Shown: positions 1 through 11,630 of the stretch, one piece after another
Layout of the letters: each line of letters begins with the position of its first letter
Position numbering within the stretch: the stretch's first letter is position 1
Origin: Heliocybe sulcata
Lineage: Eukaryota; Basidiomycota; Agaricomycetes; Gloeophyllales; Gloeophyllaceae
NCBI GenBank assembly: GCA_004369045.1
Contig: ML213532.1
Span: 62,001 to 126,000 of the forward strand
Length of the DNA: 64,000 bases
Reading direction: 5' to 3'
Position numbers and translations under genes: made by a program
The notes under the pieces: model-generated
Database searches by the model: none
What the model was told of the DNA's origin: nothing
What the model saw: only the letters and a program-made list of their open reading frames with translations

Positions 1-1266
1 TGCCGGACCCCCAATGAGGAAGGCCACTCGTCCGGCACAGGTTACGGCACTCCCCACCAACTCTTACTCCCAATACCTATTCCTAGAACTCTATCCTCGT
101 CGTCCTTTTACTCACTTGGAGCTCTACTGAAATTGTAGTCCTATTTTCAGGGATCGCAGCACTTTGCCTTAGGATTGGTGCGACGATACCTCATTGTCGG
201 CTGCGGGGCGGGCGCAGTGCTTATCCACCGCCACCCGAACTAGCGAATATACCGGACATTTCTGCAGTTCTCTCGGTCATACGAGGGCTCGGGAGGTGCT
301 GGGGCACCGTGCATCAGTCTCGGCCGCTTATCAGTCTCCATCGAAGACTGGGTTAAACGTTAATTATTGGCGTCCATTCCGTTAATGAAACTGACGTGCG
401 GCAAACATGTAGGTCGCTCGGGCTCCATCAACACGCAGCGCCTTCGCCGGGAGGGTCGCGTATACACTGGGGTAGATCTTACTAACTCCACGTAGAGGGT
501 CATACAATTCCGCAAAGGCGTAAATAGCCACGACGTGCCAGACAGATGCTCCACGAACCGGCGACCTTGAGGCGGGAGATTTCTGTCAGCTGTGTTGCTT
601 GCTGCTGATGCGAGTCCCTGTGTGTGCGTTCTTGCTTTTCATTGCCTTGACACTGGCCAGGAAAGCACAAGCGAACTTTGACACCGAATTGGAGTGAAAG
701 ATCATGCCGTTAAGTTCCTCCCTGGATCAACTCACCGTTGATCTGTTTCAGGATGTTCAGAAGCCTTAATTACACCGGGAAACCACAATCGCTTGCTTCC
801 CGGCTCCGTGCTTCGACATATCTGCTCCGCTTCCACCTCGAGTCTCCATTAATCATTCTCTGCGACGGCACAGACGTACAATGTCGAAAGTGGCGTCTCC
901 TCCGACATCTGGTCTCAGCTGGTCTTTTCGGGCTCTGACGTCAATATTAAAGTCATGTACTTGAGTTAATCGTGATCTAGTCACCGACCACAGGTTCCGC
1001 ATCAATTCGCACAACGACCTCGGCATCGCTTTCTTGATCCCAGCATGTGCGCCACAGTATATCATACCGGAGGTGGCGTTTAGTCGGAGTGGCTTCACAG
1101 AGCTCTGATCCGCCGACTTTGGTACCTGTACTGCGATCATCATCGGTAAACGCCTCACTGATCCGGCTTGGGTCATCTTGCGTCTAACGTTCGTACATCC
1201 CATTTCTATCGATACAAGACATTATTCGATACATGACGCTCTGGCCAGTCAACCACCGCGCATCCT
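1..1266. other. Stretch with no supportable gene
   Basis: I see no recognisable domain here. The only ATG-initiated frame of note is on the minus strand at 853-1203 (116 codons). It has no motif I know, no spliced extension and no codon pattern like the neighbouring dioxygenase, so I do not call it a gene. Part of this stretch is probably the 3' flank of the dioxygenase that ends at 1267. Confidence 0.5.
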
Positions 1267-2703
1267 TTATCGACCGATCTGTGCTCCAGTCTGAGCCTGC
1301 CTTTCGTACTGCAATGGCAACAATCAGACGCGTACAACAATACACCCGAAGAACTCACCGAGCCCGGGCCACTCTGCCCACCCTCAGCAGTATCGAGACC
1401 AAGCGCTTCGCGGCGAGACTGAGCGTTCGGGTCGAAGTACGGTTTCTCAGCGAGAGCGGTGACGCGAGTGCCGTGCCTCGCTTCCTGGCCTTCGTAATCC
1501 CAGCTTGCGATATGGATGGTGATACGGTTGTCCTGAACATAATGGGTGAGTACCGATAGTTCCTACCGCGCAGGTCTAAACGGACTTACCCATAGAGCAG
1601 ATGCACCCGGAGTCCACTTGAAGCGGCATTGGATGTCGACGTTGCGCTCGTACACGTCGTACAAGTAGTTCAGGATCAAATCTGCATCAACGTCAGTTCC
1701 AGAAAACGTCGACACGATGTATACGCACCACTCTCCGCCTTATCAAAGCCCAAAATCCGCACCGTCATCGCCCGGTTCACGAACAGACTCTTCCACCCGG
1801 TCACCGGGTGCACCCTGACAATCGGGTGCACGCGTTCGAGGTACTTTGGCCCGGCTTCGGGGTGGTCCCTGTCGAGGTACGGATGCGCGCTGCGGAAGAC
1901 CCCGAGCTTGCCGTCGATGATCTTGCGGAACTCGGGCGAAAGCTTGTCGTACGCGCTGTACCCGCTCGCCCACAGAGTGTCGCCGCCGTACTCGGGGACG
2001 GTGTCGTTGTGGAGGTGGGTGACCCCGGCGGGCTGCAGCTCGTGTACGAGATCGGTGTGCCCTTGAGGTCACGAAAGCGGTGTTAGAACGGAATCAGACG
2101 CGGGATCGGGAGGTGCTCACAGCCAGAGGCTCCGCCGGGTTGCCTGAAGTTCGCGTTCCGCCCTTCGGCTATAGCCAAGTCGGGCCACATCACGGTGACA
2201 CCAGGATTACCAGGCACTTGTGGCACCTGCGGATGGACCTCGACGACTCCGTAGTACGCCCCGAGCGCGAGCTGTTCTGGAGGCGTAATATCCTGATCGC
2301 GGAGAAAGACGACAGAGCGCTCAGCGATCAACAGCGCGAGCTCGTCCTTTTGCTGGCCTGTGAGTTTGGAGAGCTGTACGCCCTCGAGCTCTGTGCCGAT
2401 GTGGCGCGCGAGGTGGGTGACCTTGGTCGCGGCGCCGAAGAGCGCCTTCTTCTCTGGGTCGGCGTACTTGCCTCTGTCGTCGTGCTCCCTGGAACGACTA
2501 TGGTATCGTGAAGCTTCTCAACGATGACAGAGTCGGACGTACCAGGGCTCTCCACGGATCTTGTAGACTTCATCCAAGAACTGCGGCTTCTGGGGACGAG
2601 TAGGGTACGCCGTGGGGTCGATACCGCCTCGGATGAGCTTGTCTCTAGTCCGCTCGGGCAGCGTCAGACCAAGAGTCGGGGAGGTTGCGTCTGGAGGAGG
2701 CAT
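1267..2703 (-). CDS. TauD/JLP1-type alpha-ketoglutarate-dependent sulfonate dioxygenase
   Basis: Fe(II)/2-oxoglutarate dioxygenase of the TauD family, close to fungal JLP1 enzymes, which oxidise taurine or other sulfonates to release sulfite as a sulfur source. Hand splicing gives six exons: MPPPDATSPTLGLTL start, then GGIDPTAYPTRPQKPQFLDE, RSVVFLRDQDITPPEQLALG, a GASG-WHTDLVHEL junction, THLHNDTVPEYGGDTLWASG, LYDVYERNVDIQCRFKW, DNRITIHIASWDYEG and RHGTRVTALAEKPYF. The HTD pair supplies two iron ligands, the His in ITIH is the likely third, and the Arg in RHGTRV fits the 2-oxoglutarate site. Introns have GT-AG ends (GTACGT, GTGAGC, GTGCGT, GTAAGT and GTGAGT donors). The last short exon ends in AQIGR and a TAA at 1267. 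The protein is about 380 aa, normal for the family, and looks intact. The start is the only ATG ahead of the conserved YPTRPQKPQF segment. Family assignment is firm; the exact substrate is inferred. Confidence 0.88.
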
Positions 2704-2763
2704 GGCGGGTCACTATAAGGAGATCTAGGCGAACGAGTCCACTGTACAGGCTCGGTTCACGCA

Positions 2764-2770
2764 TTATATA
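2764..2770 (-). promoter_or_regulatory. TATA box of the sulfonate dioxygenase gene
   Basis: Reading minus, TATATAA lies about 60 nt ahead of the ATG at 2703. This is a normal distance for a fungal core promoter with a short 5' leader. Confidence 0.5.
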
Positions 2771-5248
2771 GGAGGTACCTGAAGATGTCGCCTGACCTTC
2801 TAACGCAGTGGCGACATCTTGCGTTATTCCACCCCTTCTCTCGCTCACAGTATCCGCAATATAAAGCCAGATAAGAATTTCAATTGTATGATAGGGCAGA
2901 AGGCGTACGTACTGTGTCAGCAGGACCGCGATCACGACAATGCAAGGTAGTATTGCGAAACAGGGCTTCTAACCGTCCAGTCATCGAGTCTACTATCTTG
3001 TAAGCTAGTTATAGGTGGTAGGTCCAGCATTGTCGGGGATAGCTGATTCATCCACTTAGATGTATGCCATGACTTGCGAGTCGGCGAGATGGATACCCAA
3101 TATTTGATCAATAGCAAACGCTGCATTCAGGAAGCGCCCGATTACTTCAGAATCTATAATTAACTGCGTCAAAAGGCTTGCTACTAATTATGCCACACTG
3201 AGCCTTCAGTGAACTCCATGGTCAGAAACAGCCAACGGTCAACTAGCCAGATCTGTCGTATCCAGCTATCCGAAGAAGAGCTCGGAAAACGGGTTGGGAG
3301 ATGCGTGACTCGAGAATCACGTGGGGAATTTAGGGCAGGTCCTGTTGCGCGCAAGAGCCACAATGGCGTGAAAAATGTGGCGCGACAAGACAGTAGGGCC
3401 GAAGGCCAAGTGGCGAGCATATTCCGCCTGACTTCTTACTCTCCAGCACTGCCAACTGGGTGAAAAGGACAGCAGAGTGAAGAGGACAACGAGGAAGAGA
3501 CGAGAGAGGGTCGTATCCTAAAAGATATGTCCCTGCCTAGGCACCACACAGCATGTGCTCCCATGCTCTCTCACTCGCAAGCTCGCTAGCACTCTTGAGG
3601 TGCGTAGAGTTATATCACGATTCAGTAAGACTTGTACTATAATGCCGGCGTTTGTCTTGACCATACTCGCGCGCACGGGATGAATGCAAGCTGGAAGTGC
3701 AAAGATGCCTGTCGCTGTCGTTTTGGTTCCAGTACTAGCGAGCACGTGCAATGGAGAGGTGTGGGCACTGCACGTCTCCAAGACATTGCTCGTCTCGCAG
3801 ACAACGTCCTCGACCGGAAGGCCGCGGTGCAACGTCGGTCGGGAGAGCGAGATATTGCCACGGCCTGTATTGCGCCCGAGAGAGCAGCCATTTGCACGGA
3901 CCCACATGTACGCCTCGTCCGGTGATACCTTGATATGGGCGGCATCTATACAACTGCAGCACGTACTATCGGCATGCTTTCGAGCGGCGGTCTTTCCGAT
4001 GATTGATGTCCCTGCGTCAGTGGAAGGCGTGAGTCGTCGTATATGCCTGGTGCGAAAGGACTGACGGCAAGGTCAAGTCTCGCTACGAGACTGGATTGAT
4101 AGACCCACTCTGCTCATGCATGATGAGAAGTTGTGCGCTGTTGAATGACCGTGCGACATCTCGGCACTCGCACTGCACCGAAGCCGAAGCGCACTGCTTA
4201 CCTCGCGATCTAGACGCCTATAGAGACACCGGTTATCGCTTCGAAGGCAGAAACAGGCCGCTAGTGAGATGCTTTGCCTCTCACGCTCCCAGAAACCTCC
4301 GTCCCCTTTGACAAAATGAGATGAGACGAGACAAGCTGGGCGTTTTGATAATAGACGATGATGACTGCGTATACACTGCGCAGCCCGTCGACGGGGTATT
4401 GGTGATAGATTGCAGTTACACAGCCGTTTCAACGAATCGCATCGTCAGTGCCGAATGCCGAACGGTTGGTACCAGTACACGCACTACGTCTAGCGCGTTA
4501 TTGGCTAGCGACAGGGAAGAGGTAGACTAGTGAGGGGGCCGTGGACTAGTAACGATGGTATGCTGTTGACAAGCAGCGCCTAGGTCCACTAGTCGCCTGC
4601 TGGTGAAACGATCTCGTGAGGAGACGGTGCGGGATCTTAGACGCTCGAGGTGCATCGTCCGCAAATGATGTCAGACTGATCGATTCAACAGAGTAGCAAC
4701 GCCTAGTTCGTCAAAGAGCTGTATCGGCATTTAACAGAGTTTGCCGAAAAGACGCAGCAGTCAGATGACCGAGTGTATTAGATGATGATGAGGTTGACCG
4801 GACACACGGAAGTATCTAGACCAGTGCAATTCGATACAGGCCACGTCGCTGGCGCACTAGCACCAACTCGACCCACCGCCCACTCCGGTTGTTCACAAGT
4901 CCACAGCCAAATCAGCGCACCACCACTAGCAAGTTTGCATCTGAGACACTGAAGCAAAACATAGCCTAGGAACGACAACAGCTGGCATTGGCGGAGGACA
5001 TGGCAGTGGTCATCGATGAGATGCCCGGCATTCAAGCGGGAAGCCCTAACCCCGCCCAGACGCGGAGCCAAATATAAACCACTGAGCACCCCGATCGGAT
5101 CTCCCTCCGTCGACTCATTTTCCTCCTCCTCGGCTACTAACACGATATAAGACAACCAGCACTAGTAAGTGGGCCTCTAGTCACTATGGGCGCAACACCA
5201 GCTGAGCTACTTCCTGTTCGTCTTCCAGTCAGGCCCTGCTGCAAGACA
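2771..5248. other. Intergenic stretch with no supportable gene
   Basis: Several frames of 60-130 codons exist on both strands (for example 3518-3907 minus, 3684-4064 plus, 4778-5155 minus). None shows a known domain, a repeat of another feature or a convincing splice pattern. The overlapping frames at 3.5-4.1 kb on both strands look like chance openness. I would leave this region unannotated. Confidence 0.45.
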
Positions 5249-7511
5249 ATGGCTGCACTGCGAGAAGACGGGTGGACGCCGGGGTCGTGGAGGACGAAGC
5301 CATTTGCCCAGGTCCGGGAGCTCTTATACTTATGCTGCAGTACGCTTACTTTTCGTGTAGGCTGTTCAGTACCCAGACGAAGCCGAGCTCGAGTCGTACG
5401 TCGTCCACTGCCCTGCCCGTCTCCGCGCTAACGTCGAACAGAGTCCTCGGCACGATCAAGACCCTCCCGCCCCTCGTCACCCCCTCCGAAGTCAGTCTTA
5501 GAATCTCACGCATAGCAGCAGATGCTGATAGCCGGACAGATCGACCGCCTGCGCGACCAGGTCGCTGCCGTGCAGCGCAACGAGGCCTTCCTCCTGCACG
5601 CCGGCGACTGCGCGGAGAGCTTCGAGGCTTGCACCGAGGTATGCCGTATCCCAACTTCTCCGCTTCCCCTCCAACGTCATTTCTCCAGTCCAACCTCCGC
5701 TCAAAACTCGGCCTCATCCTTTCCGTCTCCCTCATCCTCATCTGGGGCGCCCGCGTCCCCATCGTCCGCGTCGGCCGCATCGCAGGCCAGTACGCCAAGC
5801 CTCGCTCCGCCCCCACCGAAGTCGTCCAGATCCGCGGGGAGCCCGTCGAGGTGCCCAGTTTCCGTGGAGACAATGTGAACGGGTGCGCGCTTTCTGGTCT
5901 TCTTCTCCCACTTGTCCTCCTAATCTTCTGAGTGCGCGTGGATAGACTATCCCCAACCGACCGCACACCCGCCCCCGCGCGCCTCCTGCAGGCCTACTTC
6001 TACTCCTCCGCGACGCTTAACCACCTCCGCGCGCTCCTTGCAAGCGGGTTCGCGAGTCTGGGCGAGAACCACCCGAGCGGGTGGAGTCTCGGGCATGTGC
6101 GGAGCCGCGAGCTGAGGTGAGGCCCCGCGTTCTCCCATTTCCGAGCTTCTGCGTTCCATTCGGGATACTAACCTCCTCACCTCCTCACAGGGCCGAATTC
6201 ACAGCCATCGCCTCCGCCCTCTCCGACGCGCTCGACTTTTCACGCGTCATCGGGCTCTCTCCGTCGTCCTCCTCCTCTTCGCCCTCTCCCTCGTCCCTTC
6301 CCCCCTCTTCCTCTTCCTCTTCCTCCTCAACAAAACCCTCACCCGCGCATCCCCACTCCCACTCGCCTCTAGACGAGGTCGACTTTTACACGAGCCACGA
6401 AGGTCTCATGCTGGGGTATGAAGAAGCCCTCACCCGGGCCTCTCATTCCGTATGTACCCTGCCCCCCCTTCGCCTTCCCTCCCCCACTAATGCACGTAAC
6501 AGACCCCACACGCGTACTACAACACCTCCGCACACCTCCTCTGGATCGGCGACCGCACGCGGCAGCTCACGGGCGCCCACGTCGAGTACTTCCGCGGGAT
6601 CCGCAACCCCATCGGCGTAAAAGTCGGGCCGTCGGTGCGTCGTGCGCTTTCTTTCGGTATGGCTGCGCGTACTGATGGTGCGGTAGATGGGTGGCAGCGA
6701 GATCGTGGAGTTGCTGGATAGTAAGTTAGGTGTATCTGGTCTTCTTATGCTCTTATCTTACTTCCCTTTCGTCTCGTAGTACTTAATCCTGACAAGGAGC
6801 CCGGTAGGATTACGCTCATCACGCGGTACGGCGCGGGCAAGGTCGACGCGCACCTCCCGACGCATATTCGAGCTGTGAGGGAGAGCAGACATCCTGTTGC
6901 GTGGATTTGTGATCCGATGCATGGGAAGTGAGTGTCTTTTCTTCTCCCTTGTTGCTCGTGCATCCTTGCCTCGTTCCCCGAAAAAAGACGCACTCCCGTT
7001 CTCCGTATCCCGCTGAATTGGCACTAACGCCCGGCTCGCAGCACGCAAACTACCCCCTCTGGGATCAAGACGCGCCATTTCAGCACGATCATCGCGGAGC
7101 TCACCGCGAGCTTTCGGATACACGCCGAGAACGGGAGCAGGCTGCAGGGTGCGTTTTTGCTTCCCTTCCCACTTCCCCTCCCCCCTTCCTCGGTTGACCA
7201 CCCCCCAGGCGTCTCTCTCGAATTCACAGGCGAGCTCACAGGCGACGGGTTCTCAGTGACCGAATGCCTCGGCGGGTCGATGGGGCTCCGCGAAGATGAA
7301 CTCAGCTTGCGGTACCAGACCTTCTGTGATCCGCGGTTGAATTTCGAGCAGAGTTTGGGTGCGTGTGGCAGCCTTCTTCCTGGTGTCTTTTGTCTTGCTC
7401 ACCATCCACTTTTGGTTAGACCTCGCGTTCCTCGTCGCGGACCACCTCCGTAAGGAGCGACGGGGCGGAGCGGAGAGTGCGGTGTATTCTGCGTTGCGGA
7501 ATGGGGTGTAG
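5249..7511 (+). CDS. Class II (plant-like) 3-deoxy-D-arabino-heptulosonate 7-phosphate synthase
   Basis: DAHP synthase condenses phosphoenolpyruvate and erythrose 4-phosphate, the first step of the shikimate pathway (EC 2.5.1.54). About twelve 45-75 nt introns are visible. Spliced segments in order: [193 protein letters not shown] and [11 protein letters not shown]. The Cys of GDCAES, His of PMHGN, Glu of EFTGE and Asp of CDPRLN are the four metal ligands expected for class II enzymes. The reading ends ALRNGV and TAG at 7511. I chose the ATG at 5249 because it immediately precedes [13 protein letters not shown]; an in-frame ATG at 5186 is the alternative. A Ser/Pro run of about 45 residues sits before VDFYTSHEG. 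The gene looks functional. Confidence 0.9.
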
Positions 7512-8312
7512 GAACATGTACCTTATTTATTTATTGAGCAGTGTGGTATTTATGATGTGGGACTGTATGGTTTTCGTGTTTAGTTGTAGCGACGGTATGG
7601 CTCTGGAGGAATGGTCGCGTAGAACGAGGTTGTACGGTATGTACATGTAATGTGTAGCGCGCGCGGGCGGGGGTCTTCGCAGAATGTGTTGACTCGTGCT
7701 ATATATATCTAGATCTAGAGGCGTAGCAGGGAGCTTTCCACGACCTCTGCTCATAGGTTATAGTCGAAACGCACAGCTGAGATTTACTCCGATTGACTGA
7801 GACGTCGTCCGTCAGCAAGCTTCAAGTCCAGATCAATGATCGATAACCCTGGCCGTACTGATGACTTTGCGTTGGACTATGGTCGGCCGAGTAGAGAGAT
7901 AGACGAATCGGTAGCTAGAGTGGTGGCGTTAGCAGAAGTGTTTCGCAGCGCCTCTAGATCTCGTGCAACAGCTCCCCGCGGGCAATTGAATGGTACCATC
8001 ATGCATCAACCTCGAAGTTCTCCTCGGTCGCTGGCAGCGAGTCCAAGCTGTTGTTCCCGAGTTAGCGTATAGAACCCGAGGCGGAACAGCAGAATGACGC
8101 CCGACACGGATCTTCGGGCTTTCTTCCTTCACCTCTCTCATGAACACGTTTCTGTCCTAGTCGGCGTCTCCTACACGTAAACGGTCTGCAGCTGTGTCTA
8201 CACCCTCGCCAGCAGCCAGCGCGACACACTACAAATGGCGGACTTGCGTTATTCTGACGGTTCAGAAGGGTACGCTCCACAGTCCTCGTCTGCAGCCTAA
8301 CATCAACAGCTT
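7512..8312. other. Intergenic stretch and 5' region of the coiled-coil gene
   Basis: No domain is recognisable. An ATG at 8235 opens a 19-codon frame (MADLRYSDGSEG...) that stops just before the next gene. No GT-AG splice joins it in frame to the start at 8313, so it is at best an upstream ORF in the leader. Confidence 0.4.
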
Positions 8313-10973
8313 ATGCCTAGCTCGGCTCTACGCGACCACGTAGACCGGTGGCAAGCTCAAACTACAAACGACCCGCCCGACAACCACTCCCCGCGCGACT
8401 CCCTTCTCTCCCCCGGGTCTCACTCTACAGACTCCCTAGACGCCAGGCGACATCGATCGAGGACAACCTCGCGCCGGCGCACGCGGAGGGGCGAGTATTC
8501 GTTGTACACGACCAAGGAGCTCGCGAAGATCCTCGCAGAGGACGAGTATGAGGTGCGAGAGCTCAGGCGCGCGTATAACCACGCCCTCGATAGGGCCGAA
8601 GCGGAGAGCCAACGCGCGGCGTATGCAGAGCAGCGTGTGCTGGACCTCGGGCATAGGCTGAGGGAGGCGAACGATCTGCGGATCCAGGCGGAGATGGAGG
8701 CTGCGCGCGTCAAGGAAGAGGCTGCGTTGTACAGGACGCAGTATGCGGCTGCTCAGAGGGAGATATTGACTGCGCAGGATTATGTCAAGGATGTGGAGGC
8801 GAAGAGGGAGGATGCGGAGGCGGCGGCGGCGAGGGCGAGGAAGACGGCGAGGGCGTTGAAGCAGGAGAAGATGGTCAGTCTCGCAAGGGAGGAGGGCAGG
8901 AGGGCGGGGTATGAAGAGGGGCTGAGGGCAGGGAGGAGTATGGGTTATGACGAGGGGAGGAACACGGGGTACGACCATGGGCAGGTTGATGCGCGAGATG
9001 AAGCGTGCCGCGGAGTGAGGAGGATGATTGAAGAAGACGGCGATTACGGTGAGGAGGACAGCGAGCCCGAGGACGAAGAAGCATATGACCAGTTCCCGTC
9101 TGGCGAGCGCAGAACCCGCCAGTACGCCCGGAACGACGACGCCCGCCCTCCCATCCATTCTCGCGACTACGCCACATCCAACCCCCGCCGTCACTCGCCG
9201 CGTCCCAACCCTCACCCTCACTCGCCCCGCCCCAACCCCCTCCCTCCCCCTCCCGAACCAGTCCGCACCAACACACCGTCCCGCGCCCCTCCCATGCCCG
9301 CCCCCATCCCCACCCGCCCCTCCCCCCTCCTCACCCAAATGCCCGACCCGCCCCCAAGCTCAAGCCCCAACCTTCCCCCCGTGCCGATCCACCACGCCGC
9401 CCCCTCCCCGCGGCACGCCCCCGTCGACGTGCCGCCCGACAACTGGATCCCGACGCCGGGCGGCGACGGCTACATCCACCTCCCGCCGCCGCACGAGCTC
9501 GGCGGGCGCATGAGCCCCGGGTTCGAAAGGGCATATTCGCGCTCTCCGGACCCTGAGTCAAGGTCGCCTGCGTATGGGCTGCCTACGCGCTCGCCTGGCC
9601 CCAGTGTCGCGGGCCTCCCTCACCGACCGCAGGACATCCGCCGCTCGCCATCCCCCGCGCCCCCTCCTGTGCCCCCCAAATCCGGCCCCATCCTGACGCG
9701 CGACTTTAAGACCCAGCTGCAGGCGCAGCCTTCCTTCCCTTCCTTCCCTGAGCGCATGGGCGGGCTGGGGCTGAATACCTTCCGGTCGCCTGGCCCCGCG
9801 GCGCCGTTGAGTGTGAGTAGGGCTGGGAGTGCGGAGGGGGGCGGGCGGAGGTTGAGTGTGATTGAGGAGGGCGTGAGCGAGAGGGGGAGCGCGAGGAGTG
9901 CGTATGGGAGGAGGAGTAGGGGGGATGTGCGCACGCCGAGTGGACAGAGGCTCTATGAAGGGAGTCCGGCGAGGAGCCAGAGTGAGCTCCCGGATGGGTA
10001 CCGACAGCCGCGACCCGATGTGAGTTTCGTGTTTTGTCTACTCGTACTGTGGCGATGTGTTGAATGTGTATGCCTCCTAAAGCAGCCCCGGCAGGACAGC
10101 TTTTACAGCTCACGACGTCGGCCTTCGCATCTCACCACCCCGGCTCCTCTCGCGCCGGGCACGTACTCTCACCCGCCACGACACCAGCGGTCATTCTCGA
10201 TGGCGTCTCCCCGTCGCACCCCAGCTGACCTAGGCCCGGGTGGAGGAGGAGGGAGCTATCATCGCCGTGCGACGTCGATTGACGCTGAGCCTCCCCCGAA
10301 CATAAGCGTCCAAGGCCCCGTACGTCTTCCATTCCATTTATCCATCCCAGCTAGACTGATGATGTATACCATAATAAAGTCTACGGAGACTTCGAGACGA
10401 ACTACAGTGCACTCTCACATGGCCAGCCCGAACCCGACGTACCTCGCTGCCTCTCCCTCCCGGCGCCGTTCTCCTCGTCTCTCACAGCAGCAGCAGTTTT
10501 CCGACACCCGCCCACCGTCCCGGCTGGGCGATGCACGACGCAGCCCGGTGCCGGTCCCCGCGCCCATCTTCCCTCCCGCCGGCAGCGCGCACGAGCCCAT
10601 CTATATGCGCCCGCTTGAGTCCCCAGCGTCCCCCGCACCGCTCTACGCACCTGCACCCCCAATCCCGAACCAGCACCGCCCCATCTACACAAACCCGAAC
10701 CGCAGCCACCCCTCCCTCTCCCCCGGGCCGTCGAACCGCAGCTGGAGCCCCCAACCACAATATGTAAACGTCGAGGAGAGGCCACCGCTGCTGAAGAAAG
10801 TCTCGTTGGCGTCGTCGATGGGGTCGCGCTCGTCGTACGGGCGGTATAACCCCGCGGAGGACCTGGACCCGAGTACGTTTGTGGAGAGCGAGTTGGTGAA
10901 GGACCCGAGGGGGATGGCGAGTCCGGAGCCGAAGATGACGAGGGTGAGGGTGAGTTCGGAGGGGGGGTTTTGA
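8313..10973 (+). CDS. Coiled-coil and proline-rich protein of unknown function
   Basis: A large open frame of 886 codons that contains two candidate in-frame introns, one of 66 nt at about 10021-10086 (GTGAGT...GCAG) and one of 60 nt at about 10320-10379 (GTACGT...AAAG). Splicing both gives about 844 aa. Residues about 60-230 are highly charged heptad-like sequence (KELAKILAEDEYEVRELRRA, then many EA/RA runs), so a coiled coil is expected. A Gly-Tyr-Glu rich stretch follows (GYEEGLRAGRSMGYDEGRNT), then an acidic patch, then about 500 residues of low-complexity Pro/Ser/Arg sequence with many SP motifs. There is no signal peptide, membrane segment or catalytic motif. I do not recognise the family; a cytoskeletal or scaffold role is possible only by analogy. 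GC is raised in the proline-rich part. Confidence 0.75.
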   Translation: MPSSALRDHVDRWQAQTTNDPPDNHSPRDSLLSPGSHSTDSLDARRHRSRTTSRRRTRRGEYSLYTTKELAKILAEDEYEVRELRRAYNHALDRAEAESQRAAYAEQRVLDLGHRLREANDLRIQAEMEAARVKEEAALYRTQYAAAQREILTAQDYVKDVEAKREDAEAAAARARKTARALKQEKMVSLAREEGRRAGYEEGLRAGRSMGYDEGRNTGYDHGQVDARDEACRGVRRMIEEDGDYGEEDSEPEDEEAYDQFPSGERRTRQYARNDDARPPIHSRDYATSNPRRHSPRPNPHPHSPRPNPLPPPPEPVRTNTPSRAPPMPAPIPTRPSPLLTQMPDPPPSSSPNLPPVPIHHAAPSPRHAPVDVPPDNWIPTPGGDGYIHLPPPHELGGRMSPGFERAYSRSPDPESRSPAYGLPTRSPGPSVAGLPHRPQDIRRSPSPAPPPVPPKSGPILTRDFKTQLQAQPSFPSFPERMGGLGLNTFRSPGPAAPLSVSRAGSAEGGGRRLSVIEEGVSERGSARSAYGRRSRGDVRTPSGQRLYEGSPARSQSELPDGYRQPRPDVSFVFCLLVLWRCVECVCLLKQPRQDSFYSSRRRPSHLTTPAPLAPGTYSHPPRHQRSFSMASPRRTPADLGPGGGGGSYHRRATSIDAEPPPNISVQGPVRLPFHLSIPARLMMYTIIKSTETSRRTTVHSHMASPNPTYLAASPSRRRSPRLSQQQQFSDTRPPSRLGDARRSPVPVPAPIFPPAGSAHEPIYMRPLESPASPAPLYAPAPPIPNQHRPIYTNPNRSHPSLSPGPSNRSWSPQPQYVNVEERPPLLKKVSLASSMGSRSSYGRYNPAEDLDPSTFVESELVKDPRGMASPEPKMTRVRVSSEGGF

Positions 10974-11630
10974 GGTGAGGTGGAGGTGTGTTGGATTTTG
11001 GATGGGTATGTTTATGTGTCGGTATGAGGTGGTTGAGCCGCTCACTGGCACCACATTATTATGCTTGCAGAGACTGATACACTATACACTGCGGTCCGGC
11101 AACAACCCACGTATGAAATGGCATCGCACCAAGATTCTTCTGTTCTAATCAAGATGTCGCTCCTGACAAGCAATTTGGACTGCTTATGTTATAGGTGTAA
11201 TCTCTCTCAAGACTCGTGTCCCAAAGCGCGTGGGTCATAATATCGCATACACGCATCTGCATTCACCTTGTACGTCCCAATCCGCGTACTAAGGCTCCTC
11301 CCACCGATCGACAGCGTGCGGGGGCCTTAGAGTGACCAGGATATCTTGTTTCTTTGAGAGCTTCACGCAAAATATCCCACCCAAGTCATTCAAGGAATCG
11401 GGCGGAGTATCTTCACATATTAATAAATGGACACCTTCATACCTGCTTTGTCCTGGCTAATCCAGCGCCCGTGGACACGCAGTTTATTCGAAGAGATGCC
11501 GCCGTTGTCACAGAGATGAGATGCTGAGCGACCTTCTCAGCAGGTTCGATTTGCGAATGGAGCAAAAGGATGATGCTAATTCACGCATAGACTATACGCC
11601 GTTCCTTCCAGCATCTATTACAAACATAAG
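10974..11630. other. Convergent intergenic stretch, nothing recognised
   Basis: This lies between the 3' ends of the coiled-coil gene (plus) and the DM9 gene (minus). I see no gene, repeat or domain in it. Confidence 0.5.

Noticed and set aside
5346-5966. 206-codon minus-strand open frame
   Set aside because: Antisense to DAHP synthase exons that carry class II motifs.
1267-7511. Biosynthetic gene cluster joining the dioxygenase and DAHP synthase
   Set aside because: There is no core synthase, transporter or regulator nearby; the two enzymes belong to separate primary pathways.
8436-9338. 300-codon minus-strand open frame
   Set aside because: It is antisense to the GC-rich coiled-coil/proline-rich gene and has only low-complexity content, so it is a composition artefact.
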